In this document: positions 28,656-38,265 of the stretch, piece by piece
How positions within the stretch are numbered: the first letter of the stretch is position 1
How the letters are laid out: every line of letters starts with the position of its first letter
NCBI RefSeq assembly: GCF_011074885.1
Contig: NC_054690.1
Coordinates: forward strand, 1,245,001-1,309,000
DNA length: 64,000 nt
Direction: 5' to 3'
Source of the DNA: Brettanomyces bruxellensis
Taxonomy: Eukaryota > Ascomycota > Pichiomycetes > Pichiales > Pichiaceae
Notes under the pieces: model-generated
The model's input: only the letters and a program-made list of their open reading frames with translations
Told to the model about the DNA's origin: nothing
Database searches by the model: none
Made by a program: the position numbers and the translations under genes

Positions 28656-31202
28656 TTAGTTACGTCTCCATATATCCTTCAATTTCTTCTGCGTCGCCAA
28701 TGGCTTGCAGTACATGATACCAAGAATTAAGCTGATAATTGTCATCACAAGAATTTTCTTCTTGAAGCTTCCTGAAATTGTATCGAAGGATGATGATGGT
28801 CTCACCCTCGTTGTAAATAAGTCAGTGTCCACCGACACAATTACCGAAGTTGACTCAAGTTCCGTCGGAACGGAAAGTAACCTGTGATTTTCACTGTTGG
28901 AAACTAGTTTTCGGTAATGGCTGAGCCTTAAGTTGTCCGCTGGGATTATGTATGGTTGATACATCATTCCAGCAGCAGTTCCCTTCTTTGCAGCTTCAAG
29001 AGGTCTCCTTCCATCAAGAATTTGTTTCGGAATTGCCGTGATAACACCTTCTTCCGAAGAAACAATAATCCACTTCGAAGCTATGTTATTTTTCGTGTAC
29101 GTTAATGTTATATCCCGGACAGTTACACCTTGAAGAAGATACGAGCGTGAAGACCACTCTGGCAAGATTGTGATGTTACCAAAAGAATCGAACGTGTCTA
29201 TGACTCTGGTCTTCTTTAAATCCGGTGTTAACGACTCAAACATATCAATTACTGTGAATTCTGTATCCAATGAATTGGTATTTTGTGTCAATATTATAAT
29301 GAAGTTCTCTTCAAATAAGATCTTAACCACTTTAGGGTTGTCGGTTTCCTTGGTAAATGTCTTATATACTTTACCTGTAACGATGTCGGTTAGTCTCATC
29401 ACGACTTCCTTAGTGGCGTTGTTATACGAAGAAATAGCCGCAATGTTTGGAATCAAATATTTATAGAGGACTTTTCTATCCGGTAACACAACCGCAGGAC
29501 TTGCTACTTTGTCGTTCCCGTAACTTCTGGAATTAATTGATAAGAACGTTTCATTTTTAAGAAAAGACAATCTCCATGTTTTCGACTGGCTACTTCTATC
29601 CATGAAATAGCCAATGACAGAATTTCTGTCCTGACTAACTGCTGCAGTATAGATGTTATCTTCCTTCGTCTGTATAATTTTATGCACTCTGACTCCATCA
29701 CTTGCTAAATCATCCAAAATCTTGAAGTTCTTTTGTATGAATTGGAGATCGCATGGTATAATACTGTTGTCATCTAGCAGTATGTGATAAAAGCTATTGT
29801 TTTCAACGCCAATCAATGAATTATCCACTTTGAACAATCTGTCGAATTTAATTTGAGGTGTTATAATTTTTGGTTTCCAGGAAGATGTTGAGTTCAAGCT
29901 TGTTTCATAAACTGCAATCTTTCCATTTTCCGTAAGAACAACTATTTTCTTCAAATAGCCAAAATTGGTGCCAAAGTTCGCATTTCGGCTGAAGTCAGTG
30001 TTCAAAAGCCGATGAATGTTGCTCCTAAATCTATTTATATAAGCTGTAAGAATATTCGAAGTTTTTTCCAACGTAAGTTGCTGTTGAAGGACATATTGTT
30101 TTTCATCTGTATCCAAAATAACAACATCTTTTGGAAAGGAAACTGATTCATCTCTTTCCCAAGTAGCATTACCGTGTGTGGCTTCAACAATCATATCATC
30201 ACGAGTGGTCATGACAGTGAAAGTATTTGTCCGATCATCATACAAAATATCCATGTTGGTAATCCTTCCGGTGTTAACGGATGATGAAACATTTAATTTT
30301 TGCACAACTTTAGAAGATAAACTAATTGGGTCATATATCAAAACTGTATTCTCCAGTTGTGCAAAGTAATATGGTGAATCAACTATTTTTTTGATCTTAC
30401 CATCGGCATTCGAAGACAAACTAACAAGTTCAGAACCATAGTTGGAGGTTGAAATCTCGAATTTACCATTACCGTCATCAAATTCATATGCTCTAGAGCC
30501 AAGACATGCCGCACTAATATTCAATCCTGATGTAAGCTCCAAATCTGAAAACTTACATTTCGCAAAAGACCTTAGTTCGCTATTTATATTGTCACTACCA
30601 ATGGTAATATAATATGTGGATCCATCTTGTGACTCGAGAATGACTAACTTGGAACCTTGAGTTGATGATGCATATTTTGCATCCCTGAATTTGAGATCCT
30701 GGATCGATGATGCCTTTTTCAATCGTATTAGTTCATGCCTTTCCTTTGAAATTAAATGGATGTTTCCGATATCATCAATGGCAATTACATTTGGTTCATT
30801 ATCCTTCAAACCCCCTGAAAAAAGTCCAATTATGTTTCCAGAAATCTCTAATTCTTCTTTTATCGTCGTGAATGTTTCGACGTTCCAAATTGTTATTTCC
30901 GACACACCTCCCTCAAGCACTAAAGACGATCCGAAGAACTTATTATCTATTTTGATCAACGATGATTGATTTGTAAAAGGGATCTCGGATGCATACCGGT
31001 ATAAAACATCTCCATTTGTAACATTCTGTATAGCAAGCACATTCTTATTTGTAAGGGAAATTAATCTGTCTCCAAGTAATATACTTGAAAATGGTATTCC
31101 TGTTTGGACTGTCTGATAGTCAACAGTAAAGATTTCGTCTACAGGAATGCACAGCACTACTTTCACTAGCAGCAAAAAGTATGTAAATAAGCTTAACCTC
31201 AT
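28656..31202 (-). CDS. EMC1: ER membrane protein complex subunit 1 (EMC1)
   Basis: An 848-residue protein with an N-terminal signal peptide (about 1-18), a long beta-propeller-like lumenal domain, the conserved C-terminal Emc1 block (DGRRPLEAAKKGTAAGMMYQ at about 735-755), and a membrane helix near 815-832 followed by a basic tail. Emc1 is the large lumenal subunit of the EMC insertase, which helps insert and fold tail-anchored and multi-pass proteins at the ER. S. cerevisiae Emc1 is 760 residues. The start ATG gives a good signal peptide. Several N-glycosylation sequons are present, as expected for a lumenal chain. Confidence 0.92.
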   Translation of the reverse strand: MRLSLFTYFLLLVKVVLCIPVDEIFTVDYQTVQTGIPFSSILLGDRLISLTNKNVLAIQNVTNGDVLYRYASEIPFTNQSSLIKIDNKFFGSSLVLEGGVSEITIWNVETFTTIKEELEISGNIIGLFSGGLKDNEPNVIAIDDIGNIHLISKERHELIRLKKASSIQDLKFRDAKYASSTQGSKLVILESQDGSTYYITIGSDNINSELRSFAKCKFSDLELTSGLNISAACLGSRAYEFDDGNGKFEISTSNYGSELVSLSSNADGKIKKIVDSPYYFAQLENTVLIYDPISLSSKVVQKLNVSSSVNTGRITNMDILYDDRTNTFTVMTTRDDMIVEATHGNATWERDESVSFPKDVVILDTDEKQYVLQQQLTLEKTSNILTAYINRFRSNIHRLLNTDFSRNANFGTNFGYLKKIVVLTENGKIAVYETSLNSTSSWKPKIITPQIKFDRLFKVDNSLIGVENNSFYHILLDDNSIIPCDLQFIQKNFKILDDLASDGVRVHKIIQTKEDNIYTAAVSQDRNSVIGYFMDRSSQSKTWRLSFLKNETFLSINSRSYGNDKVASPAVVLPDRKVLYKYLIPNIAAISSYNNATKEVVMRLTDIVTGKVYKTFTKETDNPKVVKILFEENFIIILTQNTNSLDTEFTVIDMFESLTPDLKKTRVIDTFDSFGNITILPEWSSRSYLLQGVTVRDITLTYTKNNIASKWIIVSSEEGVITAIPKQILDGRRPLEAAKKGTAAGMMYQPYIIPADNLRLSHYRKLVSNSENHRLLSVPTELESTSVIVSVDTDLFTTRVRPSSSFDTISGSFKKKILVMTIISLILGIMYCKPLATQKKLKDIWRRN

Positions 31203-31451
31203 AGTAATAGCTCACTCGCATTCAACCAATCAGCTGTACCCGTCTTAATTCTATTTTTATGTTCACAATAATCTACTTATCATATACCAAAATAGAAGAC
31301 GGCTATACTTCTCGGTTCCAATCTATATGAAGAAAAAGCTCAGCAAAAAAAAAAAAATACTTGAATCAAAAAAGGTACGACACGGAGAAAAAAATACGGT
31401 GGGCACCTTTGTCAGAGTACCCTTATATAATCACATGTAACAAATTGCAGC

Positions 31452-32348
31452 CTATTCCAAATTCAATCCTTTCACAAACTCAATCACAGTACTAATACCA
31501 ATATTCATAGAGTCGGGGCCCGATCCCGGACCCCAATCATGTCTGCCTCCAGGAACAACTTTACTTAATTTTGACCAGTTACTTCCGGTGGCTGCTTCGA
31601 ATTTTTTCATTAATGCCTCCTTATCAACAGATTCCAAAACATATTCGTCAGCACCACTGTAAAGGGCAAGGAGTGGCTTGTCAAACTTCCCGAAACTTGA
31701 TTTCAAATCCTCCAATGGCAAATCTGGAGAAAAGTAGTCGTCATCACCCTTCACCGAAAATAGCGAATTCCACCTATACGCACTGATTGGAACATTGAAA
31801 AAGAGTTTGGAATATTTAATTGGCATGATCTCGTCCTGCTTTCCTTGTTTGATAAGTTCTATCGCTTCGTTCATTGCATCTTTATACAAATCCTTAGGCA
31901 TCACCTTTAAAGCTGTATATCTGTCAGAAACAGGAGCTTGGATAATTCCGAACTCTAAAGGAATGAATTGATCATCACGAGGCTCTTTAATAAAAAATTG
32001 CATAGTATCTTGGCATCCAGTTGAATGCCCCATGATACCAACATGCTTTCTTGATCCACAATCTGTACTTTTACTTTTCAAATATTGGACAAGCCTCTCG
32101 ATTTCTGAGGAATCCCTTGCAAGAGATCCGGTTCCCCATCCGGTGTATGAGCTAGTTATCTGTATTTGAATCAATGACCAGCCAATGTCGTTTAATTTTC
32201 GTGAAAGCTCTGGAATATATGGAACAGAGCAAAAGCCAGTACCAAGACCACCAATGAATATCAATACATTTTCAGATTGCAGATCGCCATATTCAAATGC
32301 AAAAAGGCTTGGCGCGTACTCAAAGAATGAACCACTAACTCTGGGCAT
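31452..32348 (-). CDS. DUF1749 alpha/beta-hydrolase
   Basis: A 298-residue alpha/beta-hydrolase fold protein of the fungal DUF1749 (UPF0613) group. The nucleophile elbow G-H-S-T-G (107-111, Ser109) follows HVGIM. An acidic residue in SGADEYV and a His in GGRHDWGPG near the C-terminus complete a likely catalytic triad. No signal peptide or membrane segment is visible, so it is probably cytosolic. The substrate is unknown; esterase/lipase-like activity is inferred from fold only. It shares its transcriptional direction with EMC1 and lies 250 bp upstream of it. Confidence 0.85.
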   Translation of the reverse strand: MPRVSGSFFEYAPSLFAFEYGDLQSENVLIFIGGLGTGFCSVPYIPELSRKLNDIGWSLIQIQITSSYTGWGTGSLARDSSEIERLVQYLKSKSTDCGSRKHVGIMGHSTGCQDTMQFFIKEPRDDQFIPLEFGIIQAPVSDRYTALKVMPKDLYKDAMNEAIELIKQGKQDEIMPIKYSKLFFNVPISAYRWNSLFSVKGDDDYFSPDLPLEDLKSSFGKFDKPLLALYSGADEYVLESVDKEALMKKFEAATGSNWSKLSKVVPGGRHDWGPGSGPDSMNIGISTVIEFVKGLNLE

Positions 32349-34072
32349 AATAATTATTTATCAAATGGTTCTAGTGTATTGTCTGTTTGGATAGATTGAA
32401 AACTGATACTTCTTTGCAGAACAAAAAATGGTAAATAGTAGTACACCTGAACTCTTATGTATCGATGCACAAAATTCTCTTATCCCGAAATCTCTGTTTC
32501 TTCTAATCGGTTCGTTCGCTGATCAGAAGTACGGCTAGATATTCCAAAAAGAGTACCCCAAAAATTTTTTGAACCCGGTTCGCTCTTGATGCCTATCAAT
32601 CCTCAATTAACATTCTTCTGACAACTTGTTTAAACATTTGTTCCAGTATCTAGTGACAGTTATCGCTCACTTTATAATATGCACCATTATTTTTTCTCGG
32701 ACGTTGTATTTCTTGTATTTTTACTGGTGTATACAACACAACTGTAATGTAATATAGAGCCATGTCAATTGCCGTATCTAAAAAAATACGAATTCTTGTT
32801 TAATACACAAGCAAACTTCGCTGAAGTATACATATTCGGGGTTCAATAAATAGTTCCCTACCTCAAGTACTGAAGTATTAAATAATATCAGTTGTAAAAA
32901 ACCAACTAGCATCTATAATCAACCACAATTACAGTCGTCGTTTTTAAAGTGTGTAAACAGTGAAACAAAGGGACTCAATAAATGCCTAAGTGTTAAAGTT
33001 AGTGTTACCAGATTTATATAGTATTTCGATATTTATTGTAGTATATAATAAAGAGTATGTATAATAATATACAAAAGGAAATATATTCACTTTACATATG
33101 TAGTTCTCGTATGAATCAGATGATATAACAACACCGTCTTTCCTTACTTGAACTCCATTGTTCGAGAGCTTGATTGTTTTGACATTCATTTTCTTCTATG
33201 GTGACACATACACAATTGTTAGGATGTTAAAGGCATTAACATTATCACACAGACCACTTGGTACATTTATATCCACCCACCTAGGTAACCGACCGTACAA
33301 TTGTCTGAATCTCCCCGTGTCGGAACCTATGAGTTATAATAATGTTTTATATGTTAATAACGCATAAAAGGTTCAACTGATATTTGATTTATAATATGTG
33401 GATCAAATTAATGTTCAGACAGATATAAGAAATAATTCGCGGAGAAATTTTTCCTGTGAAATAAATTTCTCCCTAATCTACTTTCGGCTGAGAATGACCT
33501 ATTCCACTTCTGCGGAAAAATATCTCTTATATGTATGTACTACTTTTCCTTATATACTATGTGTCTCTTAGAAGAGACGACGACTTTATTGTGTAATTTG
33601 CAATACATATTCATATAAGGAAATCCATCTTGAAGTGATCCTTCAGCTGAAACCAAGAGTAACCTTCGGGTTCTCGCTGGATTACAAACGTGTTCGTAAG
33701 GACCCTATTTTGTTATGGGGGTCATTCTATGCAACAGAAGTCTTTTCTATATCCGAACTATATGACCAATCTCGTTCATAACCTTGGGCATCTGCGCGCT
33801 CGGTAGTGCTACGGCACAGAGATATGTGAGCAATTAAGCAGATACAAATGTCACACGGAATTTATATACTCTGACACCCCGACTGCTAGGTTCTTATTAG
33901 TTCTATTAAAGAAGGAGTTTGATAGCTAAAGCCCGGGAGTAACTCATAAGGTCTCTCTTAACTCCGACACAAATCATAAATTCTCATTTAGTGTAATGTA
34001 AATCAATATCACATTAGGTTTTCAAAATAATTTTAATGTAAATTATACATACACAACTTTTTTGTTACATTT
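32349..34072. other. Gene-free region with LTR-like element upstream of tRNA-Asn
   Basis: About 1.7 kb without a supported gene. The right half is an LTR-like segment (33318-33969). A 67-codon minus ORF (33189-32986) starts about 130 bp from the LTR edge. The left part is AT-rich and featureless to me. Confidence 0.6.
33318..33969. mobile_element. Solo-LTR-like element (652 bp)
   Basis: The segment starts TGTCGGA and ends TCCGACA, a perfect 7-bp terminal inverted repeat of the TG...CA type. A second inverted match lies inside it: ACCTATGAGTTA near the left end and TAACTCATAAGGT near the right end. It is AT-rich with TATATA-like and polyadenylation-like sequences, contains no ORF, and ends about 100 bp from a tRNA gene, the preferred target of many yeast Ty elements. 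I find no matching target-site duplication (CCCCG left, CAAAT right), so boundaries or integrity are uncertain. A small DNA transposon with longer inverted ends is the alternative. Confidence 0.55.
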
Positions 34073-34146
34073 GACTGGGTGGCCAAGCTGGTTAAGGCGT
34101 GCGACTGTTAATCGCAAGAGCGTGAGTTCAATCCTCACCCTGGTCG
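34073..34146 (+). tRNA. tRNA-Asn (anticodon GTT)
   Basis: A 74-nt intronless tRNA. The acceptor stem GACTGGG pairs with CCTGGTC (two G-U pairs), with discriminator G at 34146. The anticodon stem TGCGA/TCGCA encloses loop CTGTTAA with anticodon GTT at 34107-34109. A-box (TGGCCAAGCTGG) and B-box (GAGTTCAATCC) promoters are present. The sequence is close to yeast tRNA-Asn. CCA is not encoded. Confidence 0.98.
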
Positions 34147-34148
34147 TA

Positions 34149-34157
34149 TTTTTTTTT
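34149..34157 (+). terminator. RNA polymerase III terminator of tRNA-Asn
   Basis: A run of nine T begins three bases after the discriminator base, the expected Pol III stop. Confidence 0.9.
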
Positions 34158-34389
34158 GACTCACTCTTGCTTCGATAAGCAGTAGGACATCAAAGATGAA
34201 GACACTTATTGTTTCAAAAGAAAGACTACCAGTGAAACTAGACAAATATTAAAAATGTCTATATCTATATTGAATATTATTAAAATGACTAAGGCACAAT
34301 CAGCAAATAGAAGTACATACTTATGCCAAAGTAATCAAGAATAAATAATGTGGGTAATCTCAAAGATAGCACAGATTGCCACTATACAA

Positions 34390-34581
34390 TCAATTCTTCT
34401 TGAAGCTGAATTCAAACATACCACCCAACATCGAAGTCTTCATAACTGAATCGTACTTCTGTTGTCTATTCTTTCTAATCTGATTCATAATCTGCTTCTC
34501 CTTTTCAGCACCGTAATTCAAACGAGCCTTATACACCTCAGACTCCGTGCTGTTCTGTTCGTTCTTTTTAAGAGAGCTCAT
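34390..34581 (-). CDS. Small unknown protein, 63 residues
   Basis: From the ATG at 34581 this reads 63 residues, Lys/Asn/Gln-rich and mostly helical in character: a polar N-terminus, KARLNYGAEKEKQIMNQIRKNRQQKYDS split over residues 18-45, and a short hydrophobic-aromatic end (MLGGMFEFSFKKN). I do not recognise the family. A longer open frame upstream (to 34701) is AT-rich and begins without supporting features. The regular composition, clean ATG, and position between a tRNA and a promoter region suggest a real small gene, but conservation is unknown. Confidence 0.5.
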   Translation of the reverse strand: MSSLKKNEQNSTESEVYKARLNYGAEKEKQIMNQIRKNRQQKYDSVMKTSMLGGMFEFSFKKN

Positions 34582-36478
34582 TCTGTATAGATTAGTCTTT
34601 GTATATGAAATGTGAATAAATATTTTGTAAGGAAGTATTCGAAAGAAAATAGAACTCGAAGATATAGGCAGGGAGTCCCAGTTACGAACAGGGCGCTTCA
34701 AACAACAAACATTGAGAACAGCTTCTTTATATAGTTTTGTGAGTGATCCGAAATGAATGGATTGTTAATTTCATTCAACTCCGAAAACCGCCCTTTTTTT
34801 TTTTTTTAATAGTCTGTATGAATAAAAATCTACAGGTATTTGGAGAAATCGGTTCTATCTGCATTGAAAATTTTTTAAGGTTTTTCCATTTTCTGCAATA
34901 ACTGATTGTTTGCGCAGTGTAAAACCACCCTGCGTGTACCGAGAATCATTTTTTTTTGTCCCGCCCTGTAAACTGAGTTCCTGCATCGAGAAACGCGCAA
35001 GATCTGGGTTCTTCGGAGTACGATTGTTTTTCCGGATTTCTGATTCGAGGGCGTACGAACGCTAAATTAAACGGCTGTGTTGGTAACATATTTCTGTTTA
35101 ATTTTTGTTTAAGCCTATATTAACGAGTGAGCCAAAGGTGGTGATAATAAGGTAGCCATAATATATACAAAATTAGTGGCTATACTAAGGGCAATCCATA
35201 ATGTTTGTTAAATGATTTCCACAACGTAGTGATCTGAAAAATGTCATCACCTATATAGGTAGGTGTTCTTTTTACTATTTGCAATGTATCTTCAAAGAGA
35301 TCAGCCAGATAGCTTACTTGCAATGATTTAAAGCGAAACAACAGATGCAACCATTGTATGATCGTTGCGTTAATTAAAATTTCGGAAGTTAAAAGGAAGT
35401 GCTTTGAAGGCGCGCAGAGAAAAGTCAACTTATATTTTGAACGGCTTTATCGACGATATTCAATCCACATTATTTATAATGGATATGTCTAAATCCAATC
35501 CGGGAAACAAGCTTGCCTTTTCTTATTTCATGTTCCCGAAACACAGGCAAATATATGCTTTAGAAGGCGTAATTTTGTTGCCTGCTGCTTCAAAATGAAA
35601 CGACAAGACAAGACCACCTAATTTCATGCGTTAAGGTCATGCTAGTATAGATCTTTCATAAGTGTTAAAAGAATTTCATCTGTCTGGACTGTTAGATGCA
35701 GGTGTGATTTGATTTGATTTGATATACTTGCTCTACAGCAGATTAGTAATTGATCTCCCGGTCGGCTTTAATTTTTCGCCCTGCAAAACATTTATATCTT
35801 ACGAAATTGAAAGTTATTGTTACAACCATTACCATAGCTGAAGAAGGTACACGGGATTGCAACTAATTCACCATGAGCACCTGGCTAATTTACCATTATT
35901 CAAAGACTGGTGAAAGCATTATGTGGTTAAACCGAGTTTTAAATTCGGTATTTCGGCAACCCAATTGCTTCTATTTTTAAAGTTGCCTGATGATCGAACG
36001 CTCTCGGCTTTTCAAAATTAAGTTCTGCCACAGCATTTGCCGGGTAACCTTACGCGAAAGTCGTGATATAAGGTTTAAATTCGGCACATATGAAATTGTC
36101 AGATGCCGAAATTGCTATTGTTCGATGTGAAATTGAGAACAAGAAAAAAAGTGCAAACAATCGCATATTTAGGAGAGGAATTCATTTGCCGTCCGGAACA
36201 ATCGAAAAAAATTTTATAGTTTCACGGGAGTCACGGAATGTGTGGAACCTCGTAATTTGTTGAAACAGTGAATAAAGCATCATGCAGTCTTCGGCGATTG
36301 CACTGTAATTTGTGTGCAATAGAACAATGGAAACAACAGTATCGTCAAAGCCCCAAAAACATTTTTGAAAAGGTATAAATAGAGAAAAGTTTGCCTTCCC
36401 CAACGAGCACAAAATGTATGCTTACACCTTGAAAACGGTAATCAAGCATTAACGAACAATCTTTTAGGTGATTTGACG
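34582..36478. other. Gene-poor region upstream of the proline-rich gene
   Basis: About 1.9 kb. ORFs at 35180-35428 (-), 35404-35598 (+) and 36182-36412 (-) are short, overlapping or motif-free. A TATAAAT lies at 36374-36380, about 100 bp upstream of the proline-rich gene, and a small GATTT repeat near 35708. Nothing else recognised. Confidence 0.55.
36374..36380 (+). promoter_or_regulatory. TATA box of the proline-rich gene
   Basis: TATAAAT about 100 bp upstream of the ATG at 36479, in the expected place and orientation. Confidence 0.5.
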
Positions 36479-37378
36479 ATGTCTGAAGCCGAAAAAGAAG
36501 TCCAACAACAGAAAGTAGAAGAGCATGATGCCCCTAAACAGTCCAATTGTCTCGAAGACATGAGTGACCAGGAGCTTTTTTCTCTTCTCACGAATGTTGT
36601 TGATATCATAAATCGAAGAAGAGGCAGACTTAGCAATAGTGCAGAGATTGAGGAATATCAAGAGACTGCAATCGAGAACGAATCGGATTCTGAGAGTTGG
36701 TGTGATCCAGAGAATGAAAAAGAAGAGGAAGGGGAAGAAAGGGAAAAGAAGGATAAGCAGGAGAATGTCGAAAAAACACAAAATGCAAGGGGAAAATCAG
36801 ATGGTCAGCCCAAAGTTGGTCATCCATGCCATTGGATGAAGCATCATCCGGGCCCTGCATATCCGCCACCTCCATTCCCACCCCAATTTGGCCCACGGCC
36901 GGAAGATTTCTGGGGCATGGGACCGCGGAGAAACTTTCCGCCTGCAGGGCCACCGCCACCTCCGGAAGAACCGATTGAGGTCGGCGTAACATTTACCCTC
37001 CCTAAGCGCAGGGATCCGCCACCACCTCCACCACCATCTTTCGGCTTTCGCGGCACCCCTAACTTTTTCCCTCCGGGACCTCCTCCCCCACATGGCGGCC
37101 CACCTCCTCCACCGGGACCTCCCCCACACGAGTTCCCTTCGCACGGAGAAAAGCCTAGGGGCCCTCCGAGACACAGGCACGGTCCCCCAGAGTTCTTTGG
37201 CGGCTATGCCCCACGGGGCTGCCCGGAGGCATTCGATTACCGCATGTCTTACGGTTACGGCTTTCCACCAGAGCACGAAAAATTTCTGCCCTGGAGAGAT
37301 TGGTACGCCCCACCTCCTCCTTATTGGGGGGACCATTGCGGGCCAAAGGAGCAGAGAAAGAGGGGAAGAAGGGATTGA
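36479..37378 (+). CDS. Proline-rich orphan protein, 299 residues
   Basis: The frame opens two codons earlier without ATG; the ATG at 36479 gives 299 residues. The N-terminal third is acidic (CLEDMSDQELFSLLTNVVDIINRRRG, split here as a helix near 25-50, then Glu/Lys runs near 80-100). From about 115 onward it is Pro/Gly/His-rich, with many PPPP runs and FGP/FPP motifs, and a basic C-terminus (KEQRKRGRRD). No WH2, SH3 or WW domain is seen. Poly-Pro stretches could bind profilin or SH3/WW domains, which is inference only. The second half is markedly GC-richer than flanking DNA. I do not recognise an orthologue. Confidence 0.7.
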   Translation: MSEAEKEVQQQKVEEHDAPKQSNCLEDMSDQELFSLLTNVVDIINRRRGRLSNSAEIEEYQETAIENESDSESWCDPENEKEEEGEEREKKDKQENVEKTQNARGKSDGQPKVGHPCHWMKHHPGPAYPPPPFPPQFGPRPEDFWGMGPRRNFPPAGPPPPPEEPIEVGVTFTLPKRRDPPPPPPPSFGFRGTPNFFPPGPPPPHGGPPPPPGPPPHEFPSHGEKPRGPPRHRHGPPEFFGGYAPRGCPEAFDYRMSYGYGFPPEHEKFLPWRDWYAPPPPYWGDHCGPKEQRKRGRRD

Positions 37379-38265
37379 ATAAATTTTGAATAAATTTTTT
37401 AAATGCGTCCCATCCATCCCTCGACTTGACAGTTTAAATTTTTCCCGTGCTGATTCTCCTATACTATACTATTATCATATCACATCAAATTATACTATAC
37501 CTTGCTTTACTTTCTATTGGTCGTCTTCATCACTTTTGATTTTTTTTTTTTTTAATGAACACAGGCTGGTTATATATGACCTGAAGGTCTCTTTGAAAAT
37601 TACCAGCCGAACCGGACAATCTTCTTTTTTGCTTTTTTCTGTTTCTTAATTATTGTCGCTTTGCATCTGGTTTTTGTACTCTATTATTATGTTCCACCTT
37701 TTTTAATTTGAAATGGTGTTATTACGGATATCATATAAGATGATCTATGTAGAATTAAGATTAAAATTAAGATAAGATTATAATTAAAATTAAATTAGTA
37801 CCGTAGTTCGTGATCTTGCCTGATTCCAAATCGATGGGATTTTGATTAGAGCTTATCATCTATCTGCAACTGAAGCGAAGCATAGCATCATACTTTCTTT
37901 GAAAAGTCCGCGAAAGCAGTTTTTTTTTTTTTTTCTTTACACCGCTCTTACTCATAATTTTTTTAATTCTTAATCCATAAATTTTTCACTCCGGGTCTGT
38001 AGACTAAAATATACTTACCGTATTACCGATATGCCCTTGGATTTACTTGGTACAAAGCTCTTTCCACATATGCGTACTTAACAGAATAAGGAAACTGACG
38101 GGTGTACTGAATGATAAATAGAAAAAGGTGATCGATCCAACAAATTGAAACTTCAAGTCGTGACTAGGAAATCGTTAACAGGAATAACGAAGCGAAGCTT
38201 TAGTTAATGAAACAAAAGAGAGGATAGACACTAGTGTCGAAGCCAAGAAAACATAAACAAGCAAC
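37379..38265. other. Intergenic region, proline-rich gene to Zn2Cys6 gene
   Basis: About 890 bp, AT-rich, with T tracts near 37540-37552 and 37920-37934 and a low-complexity AAGATTAAAATTAAG-like stretch near 37750-37796. No gene recognised. Confidence 0.55.

Noticed and set aside
36417..36469. Possible 53-nt intron (GTATGC...CATTAAC...TTTTAG) in front of the proline-rich gene
   Set aside because: Very short for an intron here, and splicing would join ATG directly to TGA; the plain ATG at 36479 behind a TATA box is simpler.
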